From the NCBI GenBank assembly GCA_029891345.1, contig CM057002.1, forward strand, positions 17,916,295 to 17,980,294: DNA of 64,000 bases, in the 5' to 3' direction. Positions 20,405-32,107 of this stretch are shown piece by piece (position 1 is the stretch's first letter; each line of letters starts with the position of its first letter). Source of the DNA: Dryococelus australis. Lineage: Eukaryota; Arthropoda; Insecta; Phasmatodea; Phasmatidae. The notes below the pieces were generated by a model. It did no database searches, was not told where the DNA came from, and saw only the letters and a program-made list of their open reading frames with translations. Position numbers and translations under genes: made by a program.

Positions 20405-20985
20405 GGTAAAGGCCGGGCTACAATTGACATACCCAACACGAGCACAATGGCCTAGCTACAATTAATATAACGATAATAATATTAGTTTGTTTATGTTGCT
20501 ACATTCGTACCAAATTAAGTTCTGTATAGTTGGTAGTTTTTTTTTGTCAAAAATATATATTTTCAAGTAATCTGTGACGTTTTTAAAATTAGTTATTATT
20601 TTCATTTCAATTTTTACCATTAACGTTACGTTAAAACATTACGAAGCATCCGTGGTTACAGTTATTCAGAAATAAACAAAAGAAAATATATGCCCGAGGA
20701 ATGAAGTCAAAATGCACACTTTCTTGATTCGTAAATAAGTTTTTCATTTGATAACGCAGTATAAGTGCCAGGGATTCTGATTGGCTGAACATTGACGCAC
20801 AGCGATAGTAACAAGGAAAGTTAAATCAAGTTGTACTTAGCTTGTTACTATAACTGTACTTAGGTAAGTGCTTATCGCTATGCGTGATTGTAGCCACTCT
20901 AACTGAAAACAAGCAGTTTTAACTCTTGTGTATATCACTGTGTTGTGTTAGTGATGTGCTTATAGCAATTGTAGCTCGGCCTTAA
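20405..20985. mobile_element. TIR element with GCTACAATT subterminal repeats
   Basis: The left end reads TAAAGGCCGGGCTACAATTG and the right end is the inverse of TTAAGGCCGAGCTACAATTG. Further copies of the AGCTACAATT motif occur inside each end (about 20453 directly, about 20888 as the inverse). The TIR plus repeated subterminal transposase-site-like motifs is typical of hAT or Harbinger-type non-autonomous elements. I did not find a convincing target duplication. No coding capacity. Confidence 0.65.
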
Positions 20986-21006
20986 CTGAATATAATGAGC
21001 TATTAG

Positions 21007-21293
21007 TAGGGACCTGCAGAATTCTGTTTGGGGGCACATTAAACTTAAAAAATGCGTATCTTTTCCATACGTTTGTCATTGGACCATACTTCACGTGGCA
21101 CGCCCTGGGTAACTCTGCACCAATAAAGGAACACTTCACAATTGCGTGCCCCAATCACGTGGAGTTCAGTCGAAAAGGGCGTGGCTTCACATCTATGAAG
21201 CAGCCAATGTAGATACGACGCTGTCTCCTTTACGTACAGTACTGTGAAGTCTAGCCTGATGTAAAACAATAACGCGAATTTTGCAGGTCCCTG
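21007..21293. mobile_element. hAT-type MITE with 8-bp target duplication
   Basis: 287 bp. TIRs are TAGGGACCTGCAGAATTC and, at the other end, the inverse of CAGGGACCTGCAAAATTCGC. Identical 8-bp repeats GCTATTAG lie immediately outside, at 20999-21006 and 21294-21301. The CAGGGAC start and the 8-bp duplication place it in hAT. The interior contains short overlapping open frames only. Confidence 0.9.
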
Positions 21294-21545
21294 GCTATTA
21301 GGTTACTATCGGGGTTTATAATTTAACATCTGGACATTACATTACATAAAAAATAGAAAGGTTGGGGGTGGGGGAAATTGTTATGTTAACTACCTTAATT
21401 ACCTCAATTAGAGACATTTTAGTTTGATGGGTTTGTCTCACTTTGAAATGTATCTGGAGGCTGTGGAGGGTTACAGCGAATGGCGCAACAACCTTCTGGG
21501 ATCGTCCCTCTTGACCGGCGTCACGTGCAGAATGAAGCAGGATTT

Positions 21546-22139
21546 ACAACAGCCCGTCGCGTCCGTCCGTCATGCGTCCGTCCGTCTCCCAGCCGAGCGA
21601 TTTACAAATCGAACTTCGTACATCCGTCGAAAGTTCATCGCTGCAAACTAATAAAAGCAAAACTGTTTACAAATACGAAAAAATTCTCCACAAAAAGTGA
21701 AAATCTTTTGCGGTATTGTGTTTCTAAGTACCAAAAAACAACCATACACGTACGTAACGGAAATTAATCGACGTAAAAAAAATTATATCATATAAAGCAT
21801 AATTTTATTATTTTCACTATTACAAAAAAGAAACTCGGGTTTTCGAACAAAATTATCAATTAATCTTCAGGAAAAATGTAACTTAATTTCATTTTACAGT
21901 TACATAAACATATGAAAACAAAAGACAGCAAAAACAAAACACTGTGCACACTACACAGCCTTGTAAAGAACTCGGGACGAACAAGTGACAAAACATGCAA
22001 GTTTAGAAGGCTGTAATTTCACCCGTTCGTCCGTCGAAAGTTAAAGCTTGCCAAGGTTTTGACGGACGGATAGAATTAATGGCCACCTCTGATTGGCTGT
22101 TGGTCACGTGATGGACGGACGGACGTGACGGGTCGTTGT
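21546..22139. mobile_element. TIR element with GTCC-repeat ends
   Basis: About 590 bp. The left end, ACAACAGCCCGTCGCGTCCG, matches the inverse of the right end, ACAACGACCCGTCACGTCCG. Tandem GTCC units extend both ends and a subterminal CCGTCGAAAGTT block is present near both. No clear target duplication, so the superfamily is open. No coding capacity. Confidence 0.65.
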
Positions 22140-22466
22140 CAATGCTGCCTGACGTCTTCTGCTACTCTACATCAACGATAAACCACCTACTCTACATTGC
22201 CCTCATATGGGCGTCGCACGGTGCAATCTAGCCTGATTGCCTGGCTAATAGAACGGGTTCCTCCTTACCGGAGTTTGGCATTGCAAGCCCCGATTGCGGC
22301 AACTGCTGTCCTGATTTCTGCTTAAGTGTGAGGGCGTGTTCAGGCGAATATACTACTTAAGGCGCGTTCACGCCATCATTATTAAACATCAGTGAATCCA
22401 TTAACACCCACGGTTGCTATCCTAATTGTCACAAAAATGCAAACAAACTCTCGTGCTATATTTTAT

Positions 22467-22705
22467 ATAGGCTGTTCACGGTAAAGTGAGCACTTTTGAG
22501 GCCCTAGTTACTTTTTTCCTCTCAGCCATTTTTAACCATTAACTACCTTTTAAAATAAATATTGCCATATGAGTAATAAGCACAGTTTGTATATTCCACC
22601 ATACTGGGAAATTAAAGTCTTAAGCTAAAATAAAATATAGTTATTGACTACTATTCCAAATGAGAGGCCTTTTAAAAGTTCTCACTTTACCGTGAACAGC
22701 CTATA
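22467..22705 (+). mobile_element. GTTCACGG-family MITE, type B, copy 3
   Basis: 239 bp with near-perfect TIRs (TATAGGCTGTTCACGGTAAA and its inverse ending ACCGTGAACAGCCTATA). The best preserved type B copy here, opposite in orientation to 4112-4352 and 19692-19930. The ends are consistent with a TA target duplication. Confidence 0.88.
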
Positions 22706-24210
22706 ACTAAGGCAATCAAACGAGTGCGAAAAAATATATATACAGTTTATTCGGCAAAATATTTTTCCCACAGTCTAATGTCTTAAGGCCGAACGAACAA
22801 GTTTGGTTTATTAAAGTGTGTATTTTGTTAGATGCACAAAATTAATTTTGTTGCTTTTCAAGTTTTGGTTACTCAACTAAACACTTTGTTGGGACAACTA
22901 GATATATTTTCGGTCCTATACAAACAAATATTTTGTTGGTTATTGTCCAGGTGCGTGCAATTCGTGGGCAAATACCTGGGACCCGTTGCAGATTTAAACA
23001 TAGGGAGAAATATTTTAGCACTCACGCATAGACTCGTCTAGAAGTTAGGCACCGCTAGAACTTCTTGTAGTAAAGAGTTCAAGCGTCGCTAGATTTCGTA
23101 TGCTCAGTCCATTTCGGTTTAAGCCACGCGCGGCTTCGTGAAGTTTAGTTTGGATGGTTACTAAATACGAAAATACAAGAGCTTGCCCGAACTTAATGAC
23201 GTCAGTCCATCTCAGTCAGTCAATAAGAAAAGGATGGAACTATGATTTGCTTCTTCTTCTTCTACGAAATTAAATGTATATATCTGTAGGAGCCGGTACA
23301 AGAGGGTTTGGCACGAGGGGGGAATTAAGAAGGTTAATTTCACCCCCCCCCCTCCCGCACGCACAATCTTCCATCAGAGTTGTAAGCACTATGTACACTA
23401 AGCATAATAAAACTGTCAAGGAAGTTCCTGGAAACTCTCTTTGCCGTTATACTGAACTCAATGCATTTTTTTTTTTTTTTTTAATTTCTCAACACCAAGC
23501 CTGGCAACACTGACTGGTTTAATTAACGAGCTAGTCGCAGCAGTTGCAAACATGGCAGTTAGTGTGCTAATCAGTGTAGTATCCACCGTCGTGTACTGTT
23601 GGTATTTTTTAATCTTGGCTTCCCTTTGTGTGTGAGCCGTTTGGCGATTTGGCGAGTTTAATGGACTTTCGAATTTTGGATATTTTACGTTATGGAGATT
23701 TCTGAGCTTTTGAGATTTATTCGATTATTGTGGTATTCACTGGCTGTATGGAATACAACCTAAGGCCAGGCGCTTTTGCGCCGCATTAGAAGAAGAACCA
23801 AGTGTGCAGTAAATCATGTAAATATAAATAAGCTGCGGCGAGCGTACTGTTACAGTGTTGTTTTTGTGTAATTTATTCGATGTGTGGCCTTGGTCGGTGC
23901 AGCATGGTGAGTGGCATTTTAATTACCTACGTACACAACTGCCCGAGAATGACGTAGACGGTAATGCATGTTTGCTAGGATACTATGTAGATGTAGAGGA
24001 TAGTAGCTCACCAAGTCAGAATAATTCCAGTTCATAGCGGTGGGTGTTTGTGTTATGTTCGAGCAGTGCTTCGCTTTCGGGTGGATGCTGGGCAAAAGCA
24101 ACTTAAAACTCGCTTAAAGACTGCTTCTTGCAAGTCCACATATACCGAGTGTTCACTAACAAATGATAATAAACTCCAGAGTGGGGTGGATAGTCTAACG
24201 TCCGCAATTA
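22706..24210. other. No recognisable feature
   Basis: AT-rich, with a C run at about 23343-23352 and a T run at about 23467-23483. Open frames are short, and none resembles a known family. Confidence 0.45.
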
Positions 24211-24446
24211 TAGCTGTTCACGGTAAAGTGAGCACTTTTGAAGCCCTAGTTACTTTTTTATTTCAGCCATTTTTTATCCTGCAACCAACATTTTAAATAA
24301 ATTTTGCCATGTAAGTAATAAATACAGTGTGTAGATACCACCATACCCAGAAATTAACGTCTAGGGCTAAAATTAAATATATTAATTGATTATTATTCTA
24401 AACAAGAGGGCTTTCAAAAGTGCTCACTTTACTATAACCTGCTATT
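24211..24446 (+). mobile_element. GTTCACGG-family MITE, type B, copy 4
   Basis: About 236 bp. Left TIR TAGCTGTTCACGGTAAAG is good. The right TIR is decayed (CTCACTTTACTATAACCTGC). The interior is colinear with 22467-22705. Confidence 0.83.
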
Positions 24447-24989
24447 GGCACTGGCAATGTGCAGGGGCGGGTATGCAACCTTGTGTACGCGGTATTGTAA
24501 CCAGCCTGTGCACAGTTCTGCGTACCTGATAATACCGCAGTCTCGGAGATGCCACGTACATGCAGTTCCTGCAGGACGTGTTAAGCGGACATTACACGAT
24601 ACCTGCTGCCGTACTTGGTTCTTGTACACGCCCTGGTGTACGAGCCGGTATACCAGCCGCTATATGAGCCGCCATAGAAGATTCATATTACACTACAGCA
24701 GTTCGCGTACTAGCATATGTCATCCTCGGTGGATGCGCAGTGTGATATGAACCCCATTCGTAGAACTGCTACCAGTTCCATACCTGAGTAGGCCTATATA
24801 AAAAAACTAGCTAGCACATCTTAATATTGCTACATTACTGTTCGCCCTTTGCATAAATTGATTACGTACTAGTGCAGTTTCATTCATTTTCTTGAAAATG
24901 TCATCAATTCACTAAGAGCAGGAGTGTGTTATGCTTAATTCTGACGAAAATTACTGACCGATTACATAATATAGTTTTTTTCTTTACGT

Positions 24990-25245
24990 ACCGGGATATT
25001 ATCCGCATGTAAAATTTAATGATAAAAGAAGTTTGGGTCCAGCGGGGTTTTGAACCACGCCCAAAATTTGCAAGATATTTGCGAACACCATAACTTTACC
25101 GCTGTACTGCCAGTTCACGCATAGATCACGTAGTTTATATATTCTATGTATTAGAGTTTGAGTTAATTTTGTCATACAGTAGGTAATGTTTTGAGTATTT
25201 AGAATAGTTTTGTGCAGTAATTGAAGGTTTTCATAACCCATATTA
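24990..25245 (-). mobile_element. tRNA-derived SINE-like repeat
   Basis: On the minus strand the sequence has an A-box-like ACTGGCAGTACAGCGGTAA followed after about 45 bp by a B-box-like GTGGTTCAAAACCCC, then CCCAAACTTC and an AT-rich tail. This is the Pol III promoter layout of a tRNA. The arms do not fold into a good tRNA and there is no CCA-adjacent acceptor, so a SINE head is more likely than a functional tRNA. Boundaries are approximate. Confidence 0.5.
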
Positions 25246-25339
25246 TTCGTCGTCTTCGTCGTATTTTAAATATATTTGAAAGAGTTTCGACCTCACGGAT
25301 GTAAAATCAAGATGGAGGCTTCCTTTTCGGTTTCTTCAT

Positions 25340-25950
25340 CAACTCGTTTCAAGTAGTAGCCACGGGGAGCGCCCTGCGCTCTGAAACTGCAATGTGATTG
25401 GCCAGGTACGAGAGCTACCTGCCACGGAAAATAGAACAGGTCCAATTACCAAACCTGTGATGAAATCTGGCAGCGCCAGGCGAAAAATGCCATGACGGGT
25501 GCCGTACAGGCCAGTATAACGGCAGCGATGGCAGACCTCGCACAAGCTTTTACGAAATCTGGTCCCGTGTAATATGGCCGTTAGCGGAATACTTGGAGGA
25601 AGTTCCTTTAGTTGCTCGTGAGGCGATGTGGTTTCAGCAGGACGGGAACTCCGCCTCGTGTCGCCATTGCAGTTCGCCGACACCTCGGCATGCACTTCCC
25701 GAACCAGTGGATAGATAGGGGAAGTCCCATAGCATGGCCATCACGCTCACCTGACATCACGCCATCTGACTTCTGGCTGTGGGGCCACATCACATCGATG
25801 GTGTATGCCACATCACTTGACACGAGGGATGAACTCATTAGGGCGGAAATGTTTGCACATGTGCGTGCACCATCTGGGTGGCCGATAGTGGCGGACAGTT
25901 CGAACAGACACTCTGTCCCCATGCCGTCAATCCAGATGTGTAAATAAAAT
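25340..25950 (+). pseudogene. Tc1/mariner-type DDE transposase fragment
   Basis: C-terminal part of a DDE transposase of the IS630-Tc1-mariner group. AMWFQQDG (about 25625-25650) carries the second catalytic aspartate, and after a 1-base frame change the frame 25612-25947 gives TPPRVAIAVRRHLG and IAWPSRSPDITPSDFWLWG with the third acidic position in the PDxTPxDF motif. The end at 25947 is natural. Upstream to about 25340 only scattered similarity remains, with stops. No TIRs identified. It is a dead remnant, as the N-terminal DNA-binding part is absent. Confidence 0.75.
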
Positions 25951-27845
25951 GTAATTGCACTGCACTGCCTGTAGCCATTTTACTTATGTACCCCGCTCTT
26001 GTGTTTATTATTTGTGCGTGAACATCCGATATAAGCAAAACAGCACATAATAAGTTATTCGATTGCTGTAGATAAATATTTTAAACATCATTTTCAACTC
26101 GGTAAGTGACTGAAGAGCTAAAGTCTGACTGTAAAATCTGTGGACATCATAATTTTTCGGAAAATTAAGTCACGATCGCTTTTTTCTCTTCAGTATGTAG
26201 CCTTCGGTACCAACTGATCACTGCTCAATAACCTCAAACTCAAAAATTCCCTATCACAACCTTCAAACATTGATATTGTTGAAAATGCTGTAGGATGTAA
26301 TGAAGGAGATTATATCCTAATTTTCTTTTCCAAAATATAGTAAATATTTTCTTCTGTTCCTCGGAATGAAATTTTTGCATTTACCCGACTCAATATGGGT
26401 TAAAATGCATCATGAAATTATAGAGGCCCTCGAGAAAATCTCTCGCTGGAAGAAGAAACAAGTATGTATGTTGCTGGGAAGTTAGCAGCACTGGTAGCTG
26501 CTTTGTGTAGCTGTTTGCTGTATTCTGCCTTAGGGATGTGTTGGCCTTCATTCTTCTGTTGAGCAAACGTCTTTAAAAACAATTTCTTGATCTTGAGCAT
26601 GCTTCTTAAAGTATTAAGAAAGTTACGTCGTTTCTGAAGAGTTGACATGTACTATGACTGATGTTTACTTTAAAAGGACATTTATCTTCAGGTGAGGTAG
26701 AGCACATTCCAGTAAAGTTCGGCACCACGAACATTTTCAGACTTCCGTGTCTACTTCCAGTGAGAAATTTCACCTTTCAACAGTACTGACAGAAAATTTT
26801 TGGCACCCTTAAAATGGAAAAAAAAGTGGCTGACAAGCGACTGATTTAAATAGTTTTTTTTTTCCAAAGTCGTACCTAACCATAATAACTCTTGGAAGTG
26901 AAACTGGAACTCAAAAAACACCAAGGAATTTAGGAAAAAAAAACTTAGTCCTAATGTCAAGTAAGGTATTATCCAGGAGTGATATATAGAAATGCTGTAA
27001 TAATCCTCCAATGATTGGAACTGTTAATTTCAGTTGCGAACCTGTCCCCCAACAGTCCTGGGTTTACAAAGCTCAACATTAAACTTCGCTGTTATGTTCT
27101 GTACCTAAAAATAAGTCTCCCTAACGCAGACAACCACCGATAGAATTATCTTAGGCTTGGAAGTGCATACATACTTCTGGAAGTATCAAGCATAATGATA
27201 TGTCGTTTTTAAAGCTCGTGTTATATTTGTTATATTTTATATGGAATTTTGTATTCTGACAGTGTCTGTAATGCTTGAAGTATTTTTTTTTTTTTTAGAG
27301 GAACCCAAAGTAAACAATTTTAAACATAAGGGCACGCCTGGCCATAAGGAAGCATTCCTACGGGCCTCTCCAAGGCCGTGGTTCTGCTTTACTGGGAAGC
27401 TGAATTTACGCAAATTAAATATTTAACAGCAGGATTTTAATACACGCAATATAAGCCAGTGGATAAAACTACGCAAGCCACCTTATAATTGCCTCCTTCC
27501 CCATATGGCAAACTGCGCAGGAAAGCGGTACAAATTCATTTTCACAATTTTTTTGGCGGGGATTGCAGCTCTCCGAAACTCTGGACGTTCGTGAGGTGGG
27601 GAGAGCCTCAACCTGTTGTAGATAGGCTGGTGATGGGGAAAGGGTCCTGCTACAATGGGCTGATGATAACTGCTGATACCAACTGCAGTGCTGTAGTCTA
27701 TTCGCCAATTATTTACTATTTTTTAAACAAACCTTTGACGTGTGCCGCTTATACATCTAATCTAATACGATAACGACTCATCGCCAAGAGTACCTCTTCC
27801 ACCACTACAGATATGAGTGACGCGTTGCCTACCTTACAGGCAGCT
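25951..27845. other. No recognisable feature
   Basis: Mostly AT-rich with scattered short open frames (for example minus 26418-26648 and 26751-27011). 27530-27700 is GC-richer but unassigned. Confidence 0.45.
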
Positions 27846-29880
27846 GAAAGGTATTAGTCAATTCTCTTCACCTGGAGGATACGCAACCTGGCAGGCACCC
27901 CCCCCCCCCCCTTGTCAAAGCGTTGAGAGCCAACAAGCTGCCCAGACTTCGGGCAAGGCCGAGCGCCACCCACGAGGCACGAAGCAGAAACGCTGACCAG
28001 AGTATTCCCACACCAACCAGGGCAGGAGGACATCACGCCTCCATCGCACCCGTTACCTTCAAGCTTCCACTTAGCAAATGTCAGGACGCTGCCGAACTAA
28101 GCTGTCCACAACTCCCCTCAGTGGCTCGTCACAGTTTAAACCACACATACGCCTAATTACACACGAAATTACTAAAATATCCTAATAATTATAACTTAAA
28201 CAATTATTTATTGCCAATACAACAAAATACACAGCTTCTAGCCATATCGCGGAACTTATTCTCACCACTATTAAATAATAATATGCAATATTTCACACAC
28301 GAAACCACCCAAAATCGTTAAAAATTAATTAATTTTGGCAATTAACAAAATCGCCGAGGATCTTTATCTACTATTGCCAGCCCCCCTCAGGGACTAGTAA
28401 TAGCTTAAAAGTTCTGCTATTTTACAAAATTCCGGACAGGATAATTAGTATACCAGGTGGGAGTTTGCTAATCTCATCTCCCCCCCCCCCCGAGCAGGCT
28501 GGGAGGGGGGAGGTAAACATCTGAACAACTGCCTCCTCTGGGGGCAATCTGCTGCGTTGAGAAGTGCAGGGCATCCCAGCCACAAACGGGCTATGTGTTA
28601 TCTGCGGTCTGGGGAGGGAAACCTCCTCTAGCCCGCAGAGAGTTACAAGTGCTGCAGCCATCTGGGTAGTACAAGGGCCCTCGCAAGGGCCCGTGCATAA
28701 CCCCGCTCTGAGCTTCGGCAGTGATTGAGAAGGCGGTGGCTAAGCTGTCGTAGGATAAGCATCGCGCTCGTGGTTGCTTGCTCGCTGGGAACTGTCCGCG
28801 ACTTGAGGACCAGCGAAGGCAAGGTGCATCTGCGAGTGCGATAGGACCATGGCAGCTTGGGTGCGGCAACTCACCGCGTCCCCAGGTGGTGGATAGGGGA
28901 TCCCCAGGCTCTGGGGTGGCTGGGAATAATCGAATACCAGCCCGCGAACCAACTGGCAGGTGCAAGAGCGCCGTCGTAGTGGACGTCGGGAACCTGGGCA
29001 GCTCAGTACGAGATGGCGAAGCGCATCTGCTGGTGGTGATCCAACGATCAAGGCGAAGAGGGCGATCTCGAGTTGCTGAAAAATGGGACGTGTAGCGATC
29101 CTCACTGCTGGATTCTGTGGGCTGCCGACTGTGGTTGCGTGATTAATGGATTGGAATGCATCGGACCTTGGAAACACCCCGATGTCAGCCTTCATTCCTC
29201 GCCAGCGGATTCGCCACGATCACTGGCATCGGCGCGGGGGTTGTTCTATCCGCCGCAATACACTAGCTGCACTCTCAATTCATTTCATCACGCATCAAAC
29301 CAACATAAGTCTTTCTTCCCGAACTAACAAATACCCTACTTTATTCAGTCCTAATCCGGTTAAAAGAAATTATTTTATCCTCCGCGAATGTTGCATAGAT
29401 TTTCCACGGCCCTCTCTGCTTCGCGTGGTTTGCTATGCTCTTCCATCTAGACCCTTCTTCTTTCGGGGTGTGTCCATGGCTACCATTGCGGCCATGGCAC
29501 TATAACCCTTCTTAACAGCGATGCATGCGCCCATTATAATAATTAAACCCCACCTAAGACGTAAAGGGCTTGCCCTGAGACGCATCCCATTCTCCAACCG
29601 ACTTAGCTACTAACAAGCATGCCGGAGGGCACACAGAACTGTAAAGGTGCTCACGCTGGCGTAGCGGAATTTAAAAAAAAAGCTGGAGAGTCATTGTTGT
29701 TCTTCTCTCGCGACTTTCCACAGCACTGCTCAGTGCTTGGACCTATAGAGAACTTCGGAGCATTGTGTACGCCCCATGTGGTTACTTCACCATCGACGAA
29801 TGTCAACCAGCAAACACGCTCACGAACACGTCAAATTCACTTTGTCTCCTCAAAACACATTTCTTAGACCAGTTTGGAAG
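27846..29880. other. GC-rich block of unknown nature
   Basis: Distinctly higher G+C than its surroundings, with a C14 run at 27898-27911 and another C run near 28481-28491. Open frames of 100-150 codons occur on both strands over 28591-29505 and overlap each other, as expected of GC-rich sequence in which stops are rare. None shows a domain I know. It could be the interior or LTR of an unrecognised element. Confidence 0.35.
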
Positions 29881-29929
29881 TAATGTATCTTTTCTCGTTT
29901 AGATATTCCTTTCCCGCGTTTTACAGTAG

Positions 29930-30060
29930 AACCAGGTCGCCTACATCTGGCCAGCGTAGTAACCTTCAGAACTCAATTGCCTGGTAGGAGGTAGCACGCA
30001 TCGCATGTATATTGAACCATCAATAAACACCCCTTGTCTCTCGCCGTATTTTAGCCTAGA
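29930..30060 (+). repeat. LTR-end-like segment
   Basis: Contains TTGCCTGGTAGGAGGTAGCA followed by an AATAAA signal in CATCAATAAACACC. The layout parallels 61840-61890, where TTGCTTGGTAGGAGATAGTA is followed by TAATAAATCC. The two stretches are likely homologous polyadenylation regions of related LTRs. No matching 5' boundary was found here. Confidence 0.35.
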
Positions 30061-30338
30061 CCACCTCGCTTTTGGTCTGGCGGACAAAATCCTCGACCAC
30101 CGTGCCTAGTAGGCTATCCGAGCACACGTCACCTTTTAAAAAATAACCTCGTGTAGGTATCATGTGTTTGGTTGTTTTCTAAACCTGTCACGTTTCACAA
30201 GCATTATATGCTTGTGTTCACATAACACCTGACTTTTGGTTAAACTGGAATTTTATTTATATTCTACATATAAATTATATTTCACTTATAATTAATGTAA
30301 ACAAAAACAGTGAGAAAACAGATGTGTTGGTAATGCCT

Positions 30339-30762
30339 ATAGAGTGTCTCGCTCTTAGATTGCAGTGTGCGTTGTAAACAGTCACTCTCTCTCTCTCTTT
30401 CAATACATGGTTTCTGTCGTTAACTCTGTCCTTGTTCCTGCGTGCACTGTTACCTCATGTGTTCTCTTTATCCAACCTAAAAAAAAAATAATGCCATTTT
30501 CGTTGCGTACGCGCCATGCAATCATAATGATAGGGTTTCTCACAGGCTTCAGTTTCAAAGGAGCCGCTTAGCTTTGCGTCGCAGGATTGGATTCCTTTAC
30601 GAGTTGGCAGGGAGGTAAACAGATAAAAATTATCTTAATCAGGCCGTCTCCTTCACCGCCCATTTGTTTCTCAGCTTGCCAGTTATGTCACAAAGCTGAA
30701 GTAATCTGGCAACAGTGAACGCCATAAGCCCTGTACTGCAATCTAAGCATGAGATGGACTAT
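30339..30762. mobile_element. TIR element inserted in the same repeat site as the type A MITE
   Basis: Left end TATAGAGTGTCTCGCTCTTA then GATTGCAGT. The right end is the inverse of TATAGTCCATCTCATGCTTA then GATTGCAGT. About 424 bp. The immediate flanks, TGTGTTGGTAATGCC on the left and AGTAAGAAATAG on the right, are those found around the GTTCACGG MITE at 81-500. The interior is unrelated to type A and has only short open frames. TA target duplication is likely. Confidence 0.65.
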
Positions 30763-30976
30763 AGTAAGAAATAGTTCTCATGCAGAATATTATTAGTTAA
30801 GCTTTATCTGTATGATGAGGAGGAATACCTGAAAGTCGTAATTAAGCAAGGCTTCCGAAAAGTTGGAAGAAACTGTGAATGGACTATATGTCATACTCTG
30901 CGTGATACAATGAATGCTGATGCCTTGTTGACGAGAGTAGTTTCAATGATGTAATGCAGGTGATAGGACATTGAAT

Positions 30977-31310
30977 CACCACGTGAATCCTGAGTGAAAT
31001 TGGAGACAAAAATGTTAGTGGTAAAATATTATACTATGACTTTTTCATGCACAATGCGGCAATTCAGCATGGAGTTAGTCCCCTCTTGCACTCCATTGAC
31101 ATTGTACTACCACTGTTCATATTAGGCCTATGAGTGTGGGTTCAAATCCTCGTCAGCCCAAACATTCTAGCAACATGTAGTTTACGTAACATATATACGA
31201 ATACCAGGATGTGGAATCAACAAGTATTAGAAGCCCATTTATCACGGTTAATGCCATGCCAAGTTTTGCATTGTGCCATAATCGGCCGTTGAGATCGAGT
31301 GTCTGGAGAC
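30977..31310 (+). repeat. Dispersed SINE-like repeat, copy 1
   Basis: Aligns over about 330 bp with 39966-40307. Shared blocks: AAAATGTTAGTGG, TTACTACCACTGTT-like, GGGTTCAAATCC, CCCAAACATTCTAG-like and CCATTTATC. The GGGTTCAAATCC element matches a Pol III B box (GGTTCRANTCC). A good A box is not obvious, so the tRNA origin is an inference. No coding capacity. Confidence 0.6.
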
Positions 31311-31842
31311 ATAGCATTGGAATGGTGGTATACTTGTACTGGTAGGACAGCAGTAGGTATGCTGGTAAGATCACATTAAAACAGTTTACATTGGTATCGT
31401 TTGACAGGTTGGTTTTGTTATGTTCCCTTTACAAATGTGGACATGTGCACATTGGTATCAACTAAAACCAATATAATTACATCCCACATTTAGTGTGCAG
31501 ATATCAGTGAAGCGCTAAGAGGGGACTATTCTGCTGTGGTTATGTGCGCATTCTGGGACACCTGTACAATTTTATAGTTTACCCAATTAACAATTATAAG
31601 AGGATAAAATACTCTCTAATTATATAGTTTTTTTTACCATACAAGCAACAATACTCATTTCCCGCCTTTATTTGCACATGCGCGCATCAAAATAGCATTC
31701 CATTGGCTTGTTTTAAGATGTGCATTTATTGATAGCAAATCACATACGCTCTAATGATTGGCAGCTGATCATTTGCTGACCCCAAGTTGAAAGTTGGTGA
31801 ACTTGGTGAGCACGGCACTGCACGGCACTGTTCTGCTCACCG

Positions 31843-32107
31843 GCACCGCACTACTCTGTCTCGTGTAACATGGCAAGATTTCGACAGTTAGACGAAAGTA
31901 GCGGAGGCTGTATATTTAATCAACACGCTGTCAGTTAATCAATTTCCCAGTGTACTATAGTGATAAAGAAATTTCAAGGTATTTTAGACTGACATCTGTC
32001 CAAAAAATTCATAGGTTATAAAAGTAAAAATGTAAAACCGTGCAAAAAAAAATTAAATATTTGCCAACTCTTTCTTAATTTGTCCGAGACAGAGAGTTTG
32101 GGTTAAC
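31843..32107 (+). mobile_element. piggyBac-type MITE, left copy
   Basis: About 265 bp, ending GAGTTTGGG followed by TTAA at 32115 or so, the piggyBac target site. The other end carries ACTACTCTGTCTCGTG, related to the inverse of the first end (ACTCTCTGTCTCGG). The sequence recurs in reverse complement at 35378-35655, including AAGGTATTTTAGACTG. Boundaries are approximate by about 10 bp. Confidence 0.6.

Noticed and set aside
25030..25130. Possible functional tRNA gene on the minus strand
   Set aside because: A-box-like and B-box-like motifs are present, but the arms do not pair well and the acceptor end is not tRNA-like. Called SINE-like instead.
28591..29195. Minus-strand frames of 124 and 151 codons as a gene
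   Set aside because: They overlap each other and plus-strand frames in GC-rich DNA where stops are rare. No motif, splice context or start signal supports either.
31801..31830. Short tandem GCACGGCACT as a regulatory array
   Set aside because: Only two units next to the piggyBac-type MITE. Too short to separate from chance.
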